Assembly: GCA_004802725.1 (NCBI GenBank)
Contig: SGPM01000395.1
Location: forward strand, 1 to 22,720
DNA: 22,720 nucleotides
Reading direction: 5' to 3'
From: Antrodiella citrinella
Lineage: Eukaryota > Basidiomycota > Agaricomycetes > Polyporales > Steccherinaceae
How positions within the stretch are numbered: position 1 is the stretch's first letter; the number at the start of each line of letters is the position of its first letter. Positions 9,968 through 20,418 of this stretch are shown in pieces. The position numbers and the translations under genes were made by a program. The notes under the pieces are model-generated. The model was not told the DNA's origin, did not search any database, and was given only the letters and a program-made list of their open reading frames with translations.

Positions 9968-11564
9968 ATGTCTCGCGTCGAAGTTCTCTCTCCTCGCAGT
10001 CCCGTCAGTTTTGATTTCGACATCGATGTTATTACGTCATGCTCCCCACGCTCTCCTTCGGGTCTCTCTGCGTCCTTCCCTCGCGAGAAAAGGTTGACGA
10101 ACGCCATCCTCGCCGAGCTCTTGTACACCTCATCTCATGTAGTCCATGCTACCGAAGATGATTCCGAAGAGGTTATCGTGGTACCGGGACTTCCTCCAGT
10201 GTACCGCGGACATCGCGAGTTCCACCTTCGTCAAGGTGTCATGAAGGCAGCTCAACTCACCGCCGAGTGCGAGCCGGATGCGGAGAAGGCCTTCTTCGTA
10301 GCTGATCTGAGCTATGTTTATAAACAGCATCTCCGCTGGAAAAAGAATCTCCCTGAGATTGAACCATTCTACGGTGTGCATTCAGCGTATTCTTAGAGCA
10401 GGGTATTTGAGCTCACGACTGTCCTCTAGCTGTCAAGTGCAATCCAGACCCATACGTTCTCCGCTTGCTAGCGGCTTTGGGCGCGGGCTTTGACTGCGCG
10501 TCCAATGGAGAGATCAACCTCGTCTTACCGCTCGTTGATCCTTCTCGTGTTATTTTCGCCAACCCCTGCAAGGCCACATCCTTCATCCGGCAGTCCGCCC
10601 GCGCCGGCGTTGACATGATGACGTTTGACAACACGGACGAGCTTCACAAGATTGCCAGAGTCCATCCTGGAGCCAAGCTCATCATCCGTATCCTGACGGA
10701 TGATTCCAAGAGTTTGTGCAGACTCGGGCTCAAGTTTGGCGCACCTATGGTCACAGTCCCTGCCCTCTTGGGCAAAGCTAGGGAGCTCAACCTTGATGTT
10801 ATTGGCGTCAGCTTCCATGTCGGAAGTGGGTCATATGACTCTAACGCCTTCTCAGACGCCGTTATGCGTGCACGCATGGTCTTCGATATGGGTAAAGACG
10901 CCGGGTATACTTTTACCCTGCTTGACGTCGGAGGCGGTTTCGAAGACCCTACGTTTGAGGCCTCGGCATCCGTGCTTAAGGACGCCATCGAACAATATTT
11001 CCCTGCCAGAGACAACCTGCGTATCATAGCCGAACCTGGAAGGTACTACGTCGCCCAGGCGTTCAGCCTTGCGGCAAATGTCATCGCCCGTCGTGCTCCT
11101 CCGACCGCTGAGGACGTCGACCCTGATTCTGAAAACCCTTCGGTGATGTGTACGTCTCGTTTGAATTTATGTGTACTGCGACATGCGCTAACCCAAGGCG
11201 GTACCCTACAGACTACATTAACGATGGTGTTTACGGCGCGTTCAACTGCATTCTATTCGATCATCAGTCCCCGCAACCCTACATCTTATCCCTGGACGGG
11301 TCCTTCCATGTTCCGTCGACGGTCCCTTTACGTCCCAGCAGTGTGTGGGGCCCCACGTGCGACTCTATCGATTGCGTCTGTTCGGTGACACAATTGCCCA
11401 GCACTCTCCAGGTCGGGGATTGGCTGGCCTTCGATAACATGGGAGCGTACACTATCTGCGCTGCTTCCCAGTTCAACGGATTCCAAGTTAGCAAAGTGAC
11501 GTACACGGCTGGTGGAGAGTTTGGGAGGGAAGTGCGTGAGGCTTTGAGGACATTCGCGTCCTAG
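9968..11564 (+). CDS. SPE1: Ornithine decarboxylase
   Basis: The model is join(9968..10373,10430..11149,11212..11564), 492 aa. It catalyses the PLP-dependent decarboxylation of ornithine to putrescine, the first step of polyamine synthesis, in the cytosol. The PLP lysine lies in FYAVKCN (K138), whose Ala codon is split by the first intron. Other hallmarks are ASNGEI, SFHVGSGS, LDVGGGF, IIAEPGRYYV, YYINDGVYGAFN and WGPTCDSID. In the last, C425 and D426 correspond to the substrate-pocket Cys and Asp that the dimer partner supplies in the family. The active enzyme is a homodimer with sites at the interface. The start chosen is the first ATG after the long leader, giving a normal fungal length. 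The frame stays open upstream for about 150 codons without an ATG, so a longer N-terminus is unlikely but not excluded. Antizyme control is usual for the family; no antizyme gene is seen here. Confidence 0.96.
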
Positions 11565-13325
11565 ATTGGTATAAAAGTACCTGGACTTCAGGAAGCTTCA
11601 GAATTCATGAACGATTCGTATACCTACCCATTGAACTTGCTATCTCGTTTACGCGATTAGTGACAAGCTGTTTTTATTTCCATCTTTCCGCTCTGATACC
11701 AAGTAGAAATGACGAGACAGAGACTGCGGCCGTAGAGCGAACCTTGGTGTGCAGCTTTCATGATTTGACTGTCACCCTTACATCCCCACCGATGCTGTCG
11801 ACGAGCACTCCCCCGGCTACGTGCAGGGATTTTATTGACCGTGAATGAAGGCAGACGGTTAACGTTTGTGCAAAAGGCTTTACTATATTACAAGTCCGGA
11901 TGCTTCGGTACCGGGGTCGCAGGGATCGGCACCGATAAAATACCGGAACCGACCCGAGGGCAATTATCAAGGGCGTTGTTATTACATAATTCCGTCGCGA
12001 GGGCATTTTCGGAGTTTCTGGAGAACGTCAACTTCCTGAGATGGACATGTTGCGCGAGGAATCGGATGATTTCGCACGCTTATACACGCCTCGTGACGTA
12101 TTTGTCGCTTCACGGCCGGCTGTCAGTCGAGGGCGGCGTACTAGCTTCCGGTAAATGATCGCCCACTGATCGAGGAATATGGAGGGCATGTCGGTTAGGA
12201 CTTATCATAACAAACACACAAACACCTTCCCCGCATTGAAATTCGCGATAAGCACGTGTTGTTCCTCCACTCAGCATGGACTTATCGTGCGGTCCTCGCA
12301 GAGCACGAGAACCAGATCGTTTCTGCCGTTCTGCGTAGGATGGCCCCTTTAAAAAGCTCGAGGCCACTGCGGTCATGGATCTCGAAGCGCGGGACGATGT
12401 TTCGAGTGGTGCGGCGCGGGCGCATTGCGGTAATGAGGAAGCAAAAAATAGCCTTAGATTCGGAGAGGCTAGACGCGTTACGCAGCAACCCCCATTTACC
12501 GCAGTCGCCAGCTTTTCAGCAGATTGTCAGAGACTCTCTCTCAACAAGATCAAGCACAATGCGACTATTTGATCTGAATGCCTGTCTGCGCGCTGTGTAT
12601 CAGGACACAGATTAAACACGGCTTTCAGCTCAACAGATGCGCCACAAGAGAAGGTTCATTTTGCGCACGGAAGATCGCCGAGGTCGACGTTCGCATGTAT
12701 GCCCTTGATGATCACACCAGTATCCAGATCTATCAACTGCTGTGCGCCCGAATCCCCGGTGCCTAAATGGTCCCTTTGGTCCCCCCGAGCGCCTTATGAC
12801 CATTCTAATTTCGATTTCGAATTCCGAGCCATTCGCTCTCTCGGGCCCGTTGGGAGGTACAGGGAGGTACCGTCCTAACCTACTACTCCGCTCCGTGGTA
12901 ACCTTCGTTTTGCCATATTGGTCCGATAATGTTGGCGGGTTCTTTATATCATGGCTCGTCTTCTCATGAACGAGATCCTTTTCCTCTGCACATTTTTCGG
13001 CCCCGCGAACTACAGTGAGCGTTGTGTGCTCGGTCAAACTCCAATCGGCCATCTATAACCTTCCTTCACAGCCTGCCCTGCTGCGCCTTTGAATACGTCC
13101 CCATCATAGACGTGTATCGCTGTCAGCGCTCCATTGCGCGCGTTCTATCACACATATTCAATCTTCTCCGGCCGACTAAACAGAACTCCCGTGAGCTGAC
13201 CCGGTACCCGTTTATATAGAGACCTATCTTTCTGACGCCTGACTTTCTTTTCCCCAAATTCACCGCTCTGTATCCAATAGTCGACGTTTGGTCCTCCGTT
13301 GGTATCCTCCCTATAATCACTGAGA
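11565..13325. other. 1.76-kb intergenic region, transcription factor promoter
   Basis: This follows the ODC stop and precedes the transcription factor start, both on the plus strand. Frames of 60-140 codons are scattered on both strands, but none shows conserved motifs or a consistent splice pattern. Near the right end are CCAAT at 13041-13045 and a second at 13273-13277, plus an AT-rich TTTATATAG near 13211. These could be promoter elements. An untranslated first exon is possible. Confidence 0.5.
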
Positions 13326-15585
13326 ATGACACTCGTCTCGAATCGCTCGGCTAGCATGTCCTCTGGCTTACTACTGGTGGGTGCATGGATGTAATGCATG
13401 GTGTGGCGCTAGCTGACAACTGAGTGGCATCTGTAGGACCCAATGCCTTCGCCGCCGTCGGAGACGGCATCAACAAATGGCTCTCGCTATAGACCGTATG
13501 CTAGTCCTGACCATCATGTCACGAAGGGCCGATATATCACGAGCAACGATCCCCGAGGCTACATGTGAGTACACTTCGACCCTATCGATGAATCAATACT
13601 CACAAACTGTACTGTTTGGATTTTCAGACCTGTATACGAATATCCGTTGGCTGGCCAGTGGATCATGCTGGACATGGACGATGGGTACGTCCTGTGGACA
13701 GGCATCTGGAAAGGCAAGTAGCCTCATTCCGCCCAAAATATTTTCAACGTTTTCTGACTGTTGTCTTTCAGCTCTGGGTAACTCCAAGGGTAAATATATC
13801 TGCTAGCTCTCTCTCTCAGCTAGAAGGTCCCGAGCGCTGACTATTTTATCCAGCGGACATTGTCAAGATGATTGAATCACAGCCAGATCTTGCCCCACAG
13901 TTGCGGCGTGTGCGTGGCGGGTATCTTAAAATACAGGGGACGTGGATGCCGTACGAAATCGCTCTGAAATTGGCTCGAAGGTACAGTACATTTTGCTCTT
14001 CACCAACGATGCTACTTACACCGTCTGAAGAGTGGCGTGGCCCATCCGGTACGAATTGGTCCCGCTGTTTGGGTATGTGGCTTCCTGATTTTATTCCCAA
14101 CCTGGGTATCGTATGGGACTTGAACTCAAAATATGTTTTTCCTCTCTAGGCCCACCTTTCCAGGCACATGCTTGTCACCAGATCAACCTGGCTATGGTCA
14201 GATCGTAAAGCCTGGCACAGGGAAACGGAGGGCTCGTCGGAATATTCCAGTGGCCAATGCATCCGAGTCCTCCAAGCTAGACTGGACCGTCATATCGCCC
14301 GCCGTTCCTTCCCAAAGCTATGTCCCATCGTCTCACGTTCTTCCAGCCTCAGGAGAGCCCTCAGACACCCTCACCACATACTCCTATCCGCTGTATTCAG
14401 CACGGCGTCCCTCAGACGCAGAATCGGATGGCCGCTGGCGTCTGCACCGGGACCAGCCTCAGCCAGGATCACCCATACCATTGCATAGTCCTTACGGTGG
14501 ATACAGTGATCCGCATGCTCATCGTAGAACGACTACTGCGTCGACATCATTATCCCTTCCACATGACAGGATGGGCATGCGCTACGGGGACGTCCCCGAG
14601 TCGCCGCACGCTCATGGCCATCTTCGATATTCTCCCTATCCCAACGCCACCGCAGCAACTCCTGCATCCGAATCCTGGCGAGGTAGCCCGCGTGGGTCGA
14701 GAGAACCACCATTGCGTCTAGCTTCTACATTCCCGATGCACGATGGCCGGGAAATGAGAGTCCCTCCTCCCAACCTTCGCTTTGGCCCGCCAGAAAGCAT
14801 CACACTGGCACCTATCATCCCTCCTGAATCTCAGGCATACCCAGACAATAAAATCGGCAGACATGAAATCAAGACCTCTGGCCTGACTCTGCCGTCGATT
14901 TCTGCTTTAGATGCATCTTGCCATGGTGCTCGAGACGACCCCTCCGCTGTTCTACGGCGATTGCGCTCGACGTCTTACGATGACGACCTGTCAACCACCG
15001 GCCGTGGTTTGCAGGACGCAGATACCGGCAACACTGAGTTCACCGTAAAGAGACAGGCGACCGACTCTCCGGTGCAATCGCATAATATGTGAGAGAAGTA
15101 TGCACTTGCCGCCTTCGTGTCGCGCTGACTCGAGGTCCCATCGACGCAGCAACCGTATCAAAACAGATTCGTCACCCAGCGCCATGTATACGCCCCTTGC
15201 TACGGCGCCGAATATTCCCTCGGGCTCGGTGTCCACGCCGTCACCTTATTTCTCCGCCTCCAGTGCTCGCAGTGGCAGCGCTGCCCATTCCCCGGTTTCG
15301 CCTCTAACGCCGTCCAGCTATGTCCCACGTTGCGCCGATGACGCTCGTCGCGGGTCACATTGCTACACACCATCGCCAACGCATGGCGAGCGAGAAGCCT
15401 CCCCCTCCGCCGTCTCATCAAGGCGAAGAGACAGTGACGACATGGAGAAACGTTCTGGCAACTATCGTGATGATACACGGATAGAGCATGTGCACCGCGT
15501 CCCCGCTATTCACGCTGAAAGTCGTGGTTGGGGCGGACATGACCACCCAGCTGATCCCACGCACCCTTCTTGGCGGGCGTGGTAG
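13326..15585 (+). CDS. KilA-N/APSES-type transcription factor (Xbp1/Bqt4-like domain)
   Basis: The model is join(13326..13376,13437..13564,13628..13713,13772..13789,13854..13980,14031..14072,14150..15088,15150..15585), 608 aa, with every phase matching. The DNA-binding domain spans about residues 60-165. It reads VYEYPLAGQWIMLDMDDG, LWTGIWKALGNSKADIV, RVRGGYLKIQGTWMPYEIA, LKLARRVAWPIRYELVPLFG and CLSPDQPGYGQ. The GYLKIQGTWMPYEIALKLA core is the KilA-N/APSES signature of fungal regulators (StuA, Xbp1, Swi4/Mbp1 and Bqt4 share the fold). The basic KRRARR patch follows. Residues about 170-608 are a Ser/Pro/Arg/His-rich, presumably disordered region. The protein probably acts in the nucleus; its targets are unknown. 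Splicing is unusual: intron 13714-13771 has a GC donor, exon 4 is 18 nt, and donor 15089 lies within ATGTGA. If the last intron is retained, translation stops at 15090-15092 after 463 codons. An alternative start is ATG 13443, eight residues upstream of the Thr/Ser-rich lead. The exact subfamily is not settled. Confidence 0.9.
13714..13771 (+). other. GC-AG intron in the KilA-N/APSES gene
   Basis: The donor reads AAAG/GCAAGT, the textbook GC-AG donor, with a CTGAC branch site and a TTTCAG acceptor. Using the nearby GT (AAGTAG) gives an immediate stop downstream. Removing 58 nt from the GC joins IWK to ALGNSKAD in frame across an 18-nt exon. Confidence 0.88.
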
Positions 15586-17140
15586 GTCAGACTTGATGCC
15601 GTTTCCCAACTCCTCGTCTTCGCCACTCGACCGCTTTCTTGCGGTGCTCCTCTCAATTTTCGTACCTCGTGCCGTGAATCCCGAGGAAATATCAATAGAT
15701 CGAAGCTTTATGTCCTAACTTATGCCTCTCTCCCCTTTGCGCTATGGTCTACTCTGATGTTTCCCTTTCCACGCCGTGTATCGTAGGTTTATCTCCGGCC
15801 TCTGTACCACACAGTCTGAAGTACTTACAAACACAACTAGTACAATTTTGATCCACTATGCCATCGATTTCGGTTGCATCGTATGAGGGTTTGGAATTAA
15901 CATACTGCGTTCAGTAATATGCGGTACCGAGCCGAGGGAACGTATGTATTATTAAATATCTAACAGTGTTGTGGGCGTTTGGGAAGGCCTGCTGATCACA
16001 ACGACTTCAAAGGTGCTTCCTTTTTTAACACGTTCCTTACCTAGTCTGCGAGTCTCATAGCCTACTCACCTCCGCGAGTGGATACCGAGGATATTCCACA
16101 GGAAGCTTCCATCCATAGAAGACAAGGTACCAGCGGAAGGGTATCCGAGTCCGCGATAAGTACACGGACAACAATGGGACTTGTCAAGAAAGGATTCTAT
16201 CGTCGAGGAACAAGACATCGGAAATACCAGCAGGTAGAAGCCCTAGAATCTACAAAGGCGACGTATCAGCGATTCAATCACGCCCCACAGATATAACGGG
16301 GTTCTCGTAGCCACGACATACCGGACTCCGACTTGGGACTGTCAGCCCTGCCAGGTTGATAGGTTTTACCACAGAGAATCAATACGAGGGGACGTAAAGT
16401 TCGGGCGATTGGATTCGTCATCTGTTTTGGACTTTGACTCTGAGAGCGGGCTCCTGCAATGGGACTTCAATCTAGTAGCGCATCCTTCCCGCAAATAGCA
16501 GCATGTTTGTAAAATTGGTGCAAGTCAGATAGAAGCTTGGATTGACGATAGCGCAGGATCCTTGATCGGCGACCCGGGGACATTGGACCATATGCGTATT
16601 TGTTTTGAGATACACTTGCGTAGGAGACATCCCAGTTGCCAGATCCAAAATTCAACGAGACGGCAACAATGAGTAACCTTACTCATGTGGGAGGTTTCTC
16701 TGGAGATCATACGATGGCTTGCCTGACACAGGCTGTTTTCCCAATTCTACCAGAAAGAGCCTGTCAAACAAGGAGACTAAGCGGCCACAAAAACATACGC
16801 CAAACGCACTGGCACCCAGGATGGTGGTGTCACGACTCGTTAGTCTGAGTCCGACCCGAGGTTTTACGGCAAAATTGTCGCTTGCAGAAGCGATTGCTCG
16901 ATCTAGAGTGCCACAAAGACGAAGCTGCGAAGTAACCCACCCTGAGTTCACCACCAAAACGTACTTGCGATCCGTTGACGTACTTTGGCCCCATATGCGA
17001 TTTGACATGTCACAAAGAAACCGCGGGCCGTGTGGACTCCGGTGCTGGACAGCACGTCCACAATCATATCCGTAGCGTGTAAACAAAGCTTATAGCAAAC
17101 CCATATCAAGACCAGAGGATGGTTGACGTGAGACCGCTAG
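15586..17140. other. 1.55-kb gene-poor region
   Basis: This begins with the 3' end of the transcription factor transcript and runs to the stop of the hypothetical minus-strand gene. Open frames at 16078-16296 (plus), 16679-17086 (minus) and 16719-17075 (plus) overlap or lack any recognisable motif. I cannot support a gene. Confidence 0.45.
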
Positions 17141-17936
17141 TCAGCTGGTGCAGTACTTCCCCGTCGAGATCACGGCAGGAAAGACGAAGATACGCTGCGC
17201 TCCCGTTACATCGGATACCTGCGGGAAAGCATCAATCTGTAATCATACATTGAAGCTTATTTCAGCAATACCTTCGAACGCTAGATGCGTTCTCATGAAC
17301 TCGGACGGGATCTGGGAGGGCATTGGACCGAGGGGTAGGGTCGCACACCCTGCGTTGCGATGGGAAGAGTTGTGCTTGAAGTTGTAGATGCTAAGCAAAA
17401 AAGGTACAGGGAAAAAAGAACGGGTGTAAGTAGCATCTTCTCGTACCACTCGAGATTCGAGAACTTGATTGTGTAGCCGTCGAGAGTGTCTGCTGACGCA
17501 GTAACGATCCGGAGGAACGGATCTGCATAGGAATGTTGATTCCAGTGTCAGCGATAGGTCTCCTCGAACTCGAGCGTCGGAATCAGATTATTACGATCTT
17601 CGGTATGTATCCAGCGACAAGCACAGTACGGCCGCCACATGAGAATGTTATGCATCATACGCTGACGCAAAGACGGAACACCGATGGCGTAGTATGCCTC
17701 CACTCCACTTTCTGACCCGACCGGCGAAGCGTACTGGTTCAGAATTGGGCTCACGATGCGACGCCGGTAAGTGAAATTTGCAAAGTATAAATCATATACT
17801 GCGAAAGCGCTGCTGATGTGCGAACAGGACGTATCCAAAGCTGAGACACGAAGCAAAGTTTCAACCTATGCAAATTTGTTTAATGCATCTGGTACGAATC
17901 TACAGTAAAAGGGTACTCACAACATGCTGTTTTCAT
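17141..17936 (-). CDS. Hypothetical protein, five-exon model
   Basis: I do not recognise this protein. The working model is complement(join(17141..17218,17249..17390,17447..17522,17595..17840,17921..17936)), 185 aa. Support comes from splice phase: donor at 17594 (GTAATA) with branch CTGAC and acceptor TGCAG removes an in-frame TGA. Donor GTACGA at 17446 with a pyrimidine-rich TGCTTAG acceptor joins KFSNLE to CIYNFKHN. The joined protein then runs as HPFLRIVTASADTLDGY, CATLPLGPMPSQIP, THLAFEGIAEISFN and RIFVFPAVISTGKYC. It has several cysteines and an N-x-S site but no clear signal peptide. Weak points: the intron 17219-17248 is only 30 nt, and the 16-nt first exon begins 3 nt after the neighbour's stop, so the true start may lie elsewhere. 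It could be a second secreted-type gene or a partly decayed one. Confidence 0.42.
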
Positions 17937-17939
17937 CAG

Positions 17940-18773
17940 CTACGAGTTGTTGATACACGCAGTGTCACAGACAACCGGAGGCGAACCCCTTCTCCCTCCG
18001 TTCTGAACTAAAGGCACCGTTTGCTTCACCAGGTCAGACAACTCCTGATTACCCAGTTTCGTGAGGGCATCGAAGATTAACACGAGTGTGGCATTGGTCG
18101 GACCGGTGTCACTCCTAGAGTCGACGTCTAGGTCTTCCGGCTGAGGGTCACTTGGATCAACGACTGGAGTCTCATACATAACGGCGTACGCCACGCCCTC
18201 TGTATCGTAACCCCATGCTAACATCTCGATGGTATTGTTGACGGCGCTGAGTGTGCCAACACCAACGAAGTCGAAGACATCGTCCCATCCAGGCCCAAGT
18301 GTCTGATCATTTGACCGTCTTGGCGTATCCACCCCGTACGCCGTATGAACGGCAGTGGAATTTGCGAGCTGGAATGAGGAAAGGTCGTTATTCTGACCAG
18401 GCAGGCTGTCTGACTGCGGGAAGACGGGGGATGGCGACCATTGCAAATTATGCAATGGTTGATAGTTTAACTGTGAAGAGTGCGTCACTATCCATGTGCC
18501 GTATAACCATCCTGCGGGCATGGGTTCGTATGCTCCTGTCTGCTCTGGATTCGGATTCAATGAGGGCGGCAAGCGAGCGTGCACCTTAGTACTGCGACAC
18601 GCAGCAATCCCATTGCTATCTGGCGGAAATAAAGAAGTTCAGAACGATAACTCGCTTAAATAATATAGACTGAAAGCATGGGGTGCACGATGCTTACCAG
18701 ACGTCGCTGAACTGCCAACTTGACCCAACACGATGAACGCCAGTAAGAGTGCTGGTAGAATGGGGGACATCAT
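17940..18773 (-). CDS. Secreted protein of unknown function
   Basis: The model is complement(join(17940..18619,18698..18773)), 251 aa, with a 78-nt intron (GTAAGC to CGCCAG) in phase 1. Residues 1-23 are a clear signal peptide (MMSPILPALLLAFIVLGQVG, then SSA as the likely cleavage site). The mature protein has GWLYGTWIVTHSS at 62-74, where the GTW is faintly like the start of a lipocalin barrel. It then has SSFQLANSTAV, TAYGVDTPR, VFDFVGVGTLSAVNNT and MLAWGYDTEG. It ends PPVVCDTACINNS with a paired-cysteine tail. N-glycosylation sequons lie near 112, 153 and 201. The general pattern resembles lineage-specific secreted proteins of mushroom-forming fungi, but I cannot name a family. The first of two tandem ATGs was used. 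A TATA-like element lies about 38 nt upstream. Confidence 0.82.
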
Positions 18774-18810
18774 GCGGTCGCTGGCTACCATTTTCCCTCC
18801 CATTCAATCT

Positions 18811-18817
18811 TTATATA
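18811..18817 (-). promoter_or_regulatory. TATA-like element of the secreted-protein gene
   Basis: On the minus strand the sequence reads TATATAA, 38 nt before the start codon at 18773. The position implies a very short leader if it sets the transcription start. The call rests on the motif and spacing only. Confidence 0.45.
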
Positions 18818-19639
18818 ACCGTGGGCAGGGCTTTGCCGACCATTGTCACAACATTCAAGATCAATGACAAGACGTACGAGCGGAGCGCGTTCGGCAGAAC
18901 CTGAAGCTCTTCTGATGAGGTCCCGAACGATGAGGGGCGCATATAGATCGTCACATGAATGCTGAGCTGCCAACGGGGTTCCTGCAGATGTGTAGTAGTT
19001 GTGCCCTTTCATATTCGAGATGGTTTGCAAGCTAGTGCGCAGTTGAAAATGTGAAGCAGAACTGGGGAGCCACAGGAAGCTTTCCATGGTGTAAGCGTGC
19101 GCGATACTCGTATCAGACACTGAGTATAGAACATACCTTCTATCGAGACATTACACTACCACGTGCGTTTTGCCGTAAGTTCTAGACTGTTCTCGAGTTG
19201 TGCCATATTGGTGTCACGGGAGATGTAAGCTGCAAGGCCAAGAGGTTCCTGGTCAGTGGTCTCGACGCTTGTTCCGTCGAAAATCCTGCAAGTGTCGCTC
19301 GGGCGTTTCAAGCCAGCGGAAAGGTCCCGTCATCGATGGGGGGCAAAACTGTTCCTGAGCAACTTGAACCACTGGCACCTTATGAAAACAATTATGATAA
19401 GTATGAGACGAAAGGCATTTGATAGTACGATGTCCGAGTCTTCGAGAACACAGGGCCGGGGTTGCTATCATGATGAAGTCGCGCCCTAGAATTGTTGGCA
19501 TCGAGGTTTTGCAGGTTGGCATTACTGTATTATGAGAATACTGTTCGTATTCGTGAGAATTGCAGAGAGCCTGACAGTTATGGCAGAGAATATTCATGGC
19601 GTACAGCATACACTGCTGACACTGCATCAGCAATTCCCC
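18818..19639. other. Intergenic region upstream of the secreted-protein gene
   Basis: Several frames of 75-125 codons overlap on both strands, but none carries a recognisable motif. This should include the upstream promoter of the secreted gene. Nothing else is supported. Confidence 0.45.
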
Positions 19640-20060
19640 GGAAAGGCTAAAGGGGCTGGGGCCGGCGCTTTCGGCGCTTTTCTCACATGCAAGCCCCGGT
19701 CCCAGCCTCGACCCCGATTATTGCGGGGGGCTTGGACCGAGGCTTCCCACGAACGCTCGATCGCTGCCAACAGCATCCTGAAGCTGACTCCGTCACTAAC
19801 TTTGGCTTGGATCCGAGCTTTGTGGCGGGCTGAGGGCTCCGCCTCAACCTTTTTGGGGGGATTACCTCTCCCCGGCAGGACGGCTGTCACTGCCATCCCA
19901 GCCCCGCCCAAGCCCCGCCAGAACATCAGCTCAGCCCGCCAAAAACCCTGGCTCAGCCCGCCAGATATTCTCATTCTAGCCTGCAGCCCAGCGTCACGGC
20001 GCTTACTTAGCTGAGGGTTCAGCTGGATTGGCGCCCAAAGCCTGAAAGCCTTGGGCAAGC
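19640..20060. repeat. GC-rich repeat and hairpin block, mobile-element-like
   Basis: Base composition changes sharply to GC-rich. The 11-mer GGCGGGCTGAG occurs at 19824-19834, and its inverse CTCAGCCCGCC at 19930-19940 and 19952-19962. Related CCCCGCC and CCCGCC words lie between them. A hairpin pairs AGCCTCG (19704-19710) with CGAGGCT (19738-19744) and, inside it, CCCCG (19712-19716) with CGGGG (19724-19728). Long frames exist on both strands but are a by-product of low stop-codon density in GC-rich DNA. This could be a non-autonomous DNA element or the terminal region of a larger one. No terminal inverted repeat or target-site duplication was identified. Confidence 0.5.
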
Positions 20061-20170
20061 ATCCTCGCCATTGGCAGTGAGCTCAGCACACTCAGCATAC
20101 TTCCCAGCCTCGCATTTAGTCTAGAATTCAATTGTATAAAGCATAGCTACTCTATAAAGCATTAAATTCT

Positions 20171-20220
20171 GCATCGGAAAGCATCACATAGCATCGGAAA
20201 ACATTGCGCAGCATTGGACA
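20171..20220. repeat. 20-bp tandem repeat, 2.5 copies
   Basis: GCATCGGAAA recurs at 20171-20180 and 20191-20200, with a variant GCATTGGACA at 20211-20220, giving a 20-bp period. The related word TATAAAGCAT occurs twice just before it (about 20135-20162). The array lies about 200 bp beyond the stop codon of the unknown gene at 20419. Confidence 0.7.
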
Positions 20221-20418
20221 AGCGTACTAGTAGTGGTAGAGCCATAGCAGAAATAGAGCAAATATGCAGAGTGATCAAGAAAAGAGTCAGAGAAGGGGAC
20301 CAAATGAACTTTCAGGAGAGCAAGAGAGAGAGTGCTAGGTCTGGAAGAGCAAGAGCGACCTAGTTAACAGCATATCAGCTGGAAGGTAAGACAATGTAGA
20401 GAGATCCTTTACGTACCC

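Noticed and set aside
11835..13052. Several frames of 62-140 codons between ODC and the transcription factor
   Set aside because: None has conserved motifs, and they overlap in different frames on both strands.
16679..17086. 135-codon minus-strand frame and its 118-codon plus-strand counterpart
   Set aside because: Both strands are equally open and neither shows a motif or splice support.
17541..17600. In-frame TGA suggesting a pseudogene in the hypothetical gene
   Set aside because: A well-formed intron (17523-17594, branch CTGAC) removes the stop and restores phase, so decay is not needed to explain it.
19532..20058. Long frames on both strands (160 and 143 codons) in the GC-rich block
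   Set aside because: They overlap antiparallel to each other in repeat-rich DNA with few stop codons by composition; no domain is visible.
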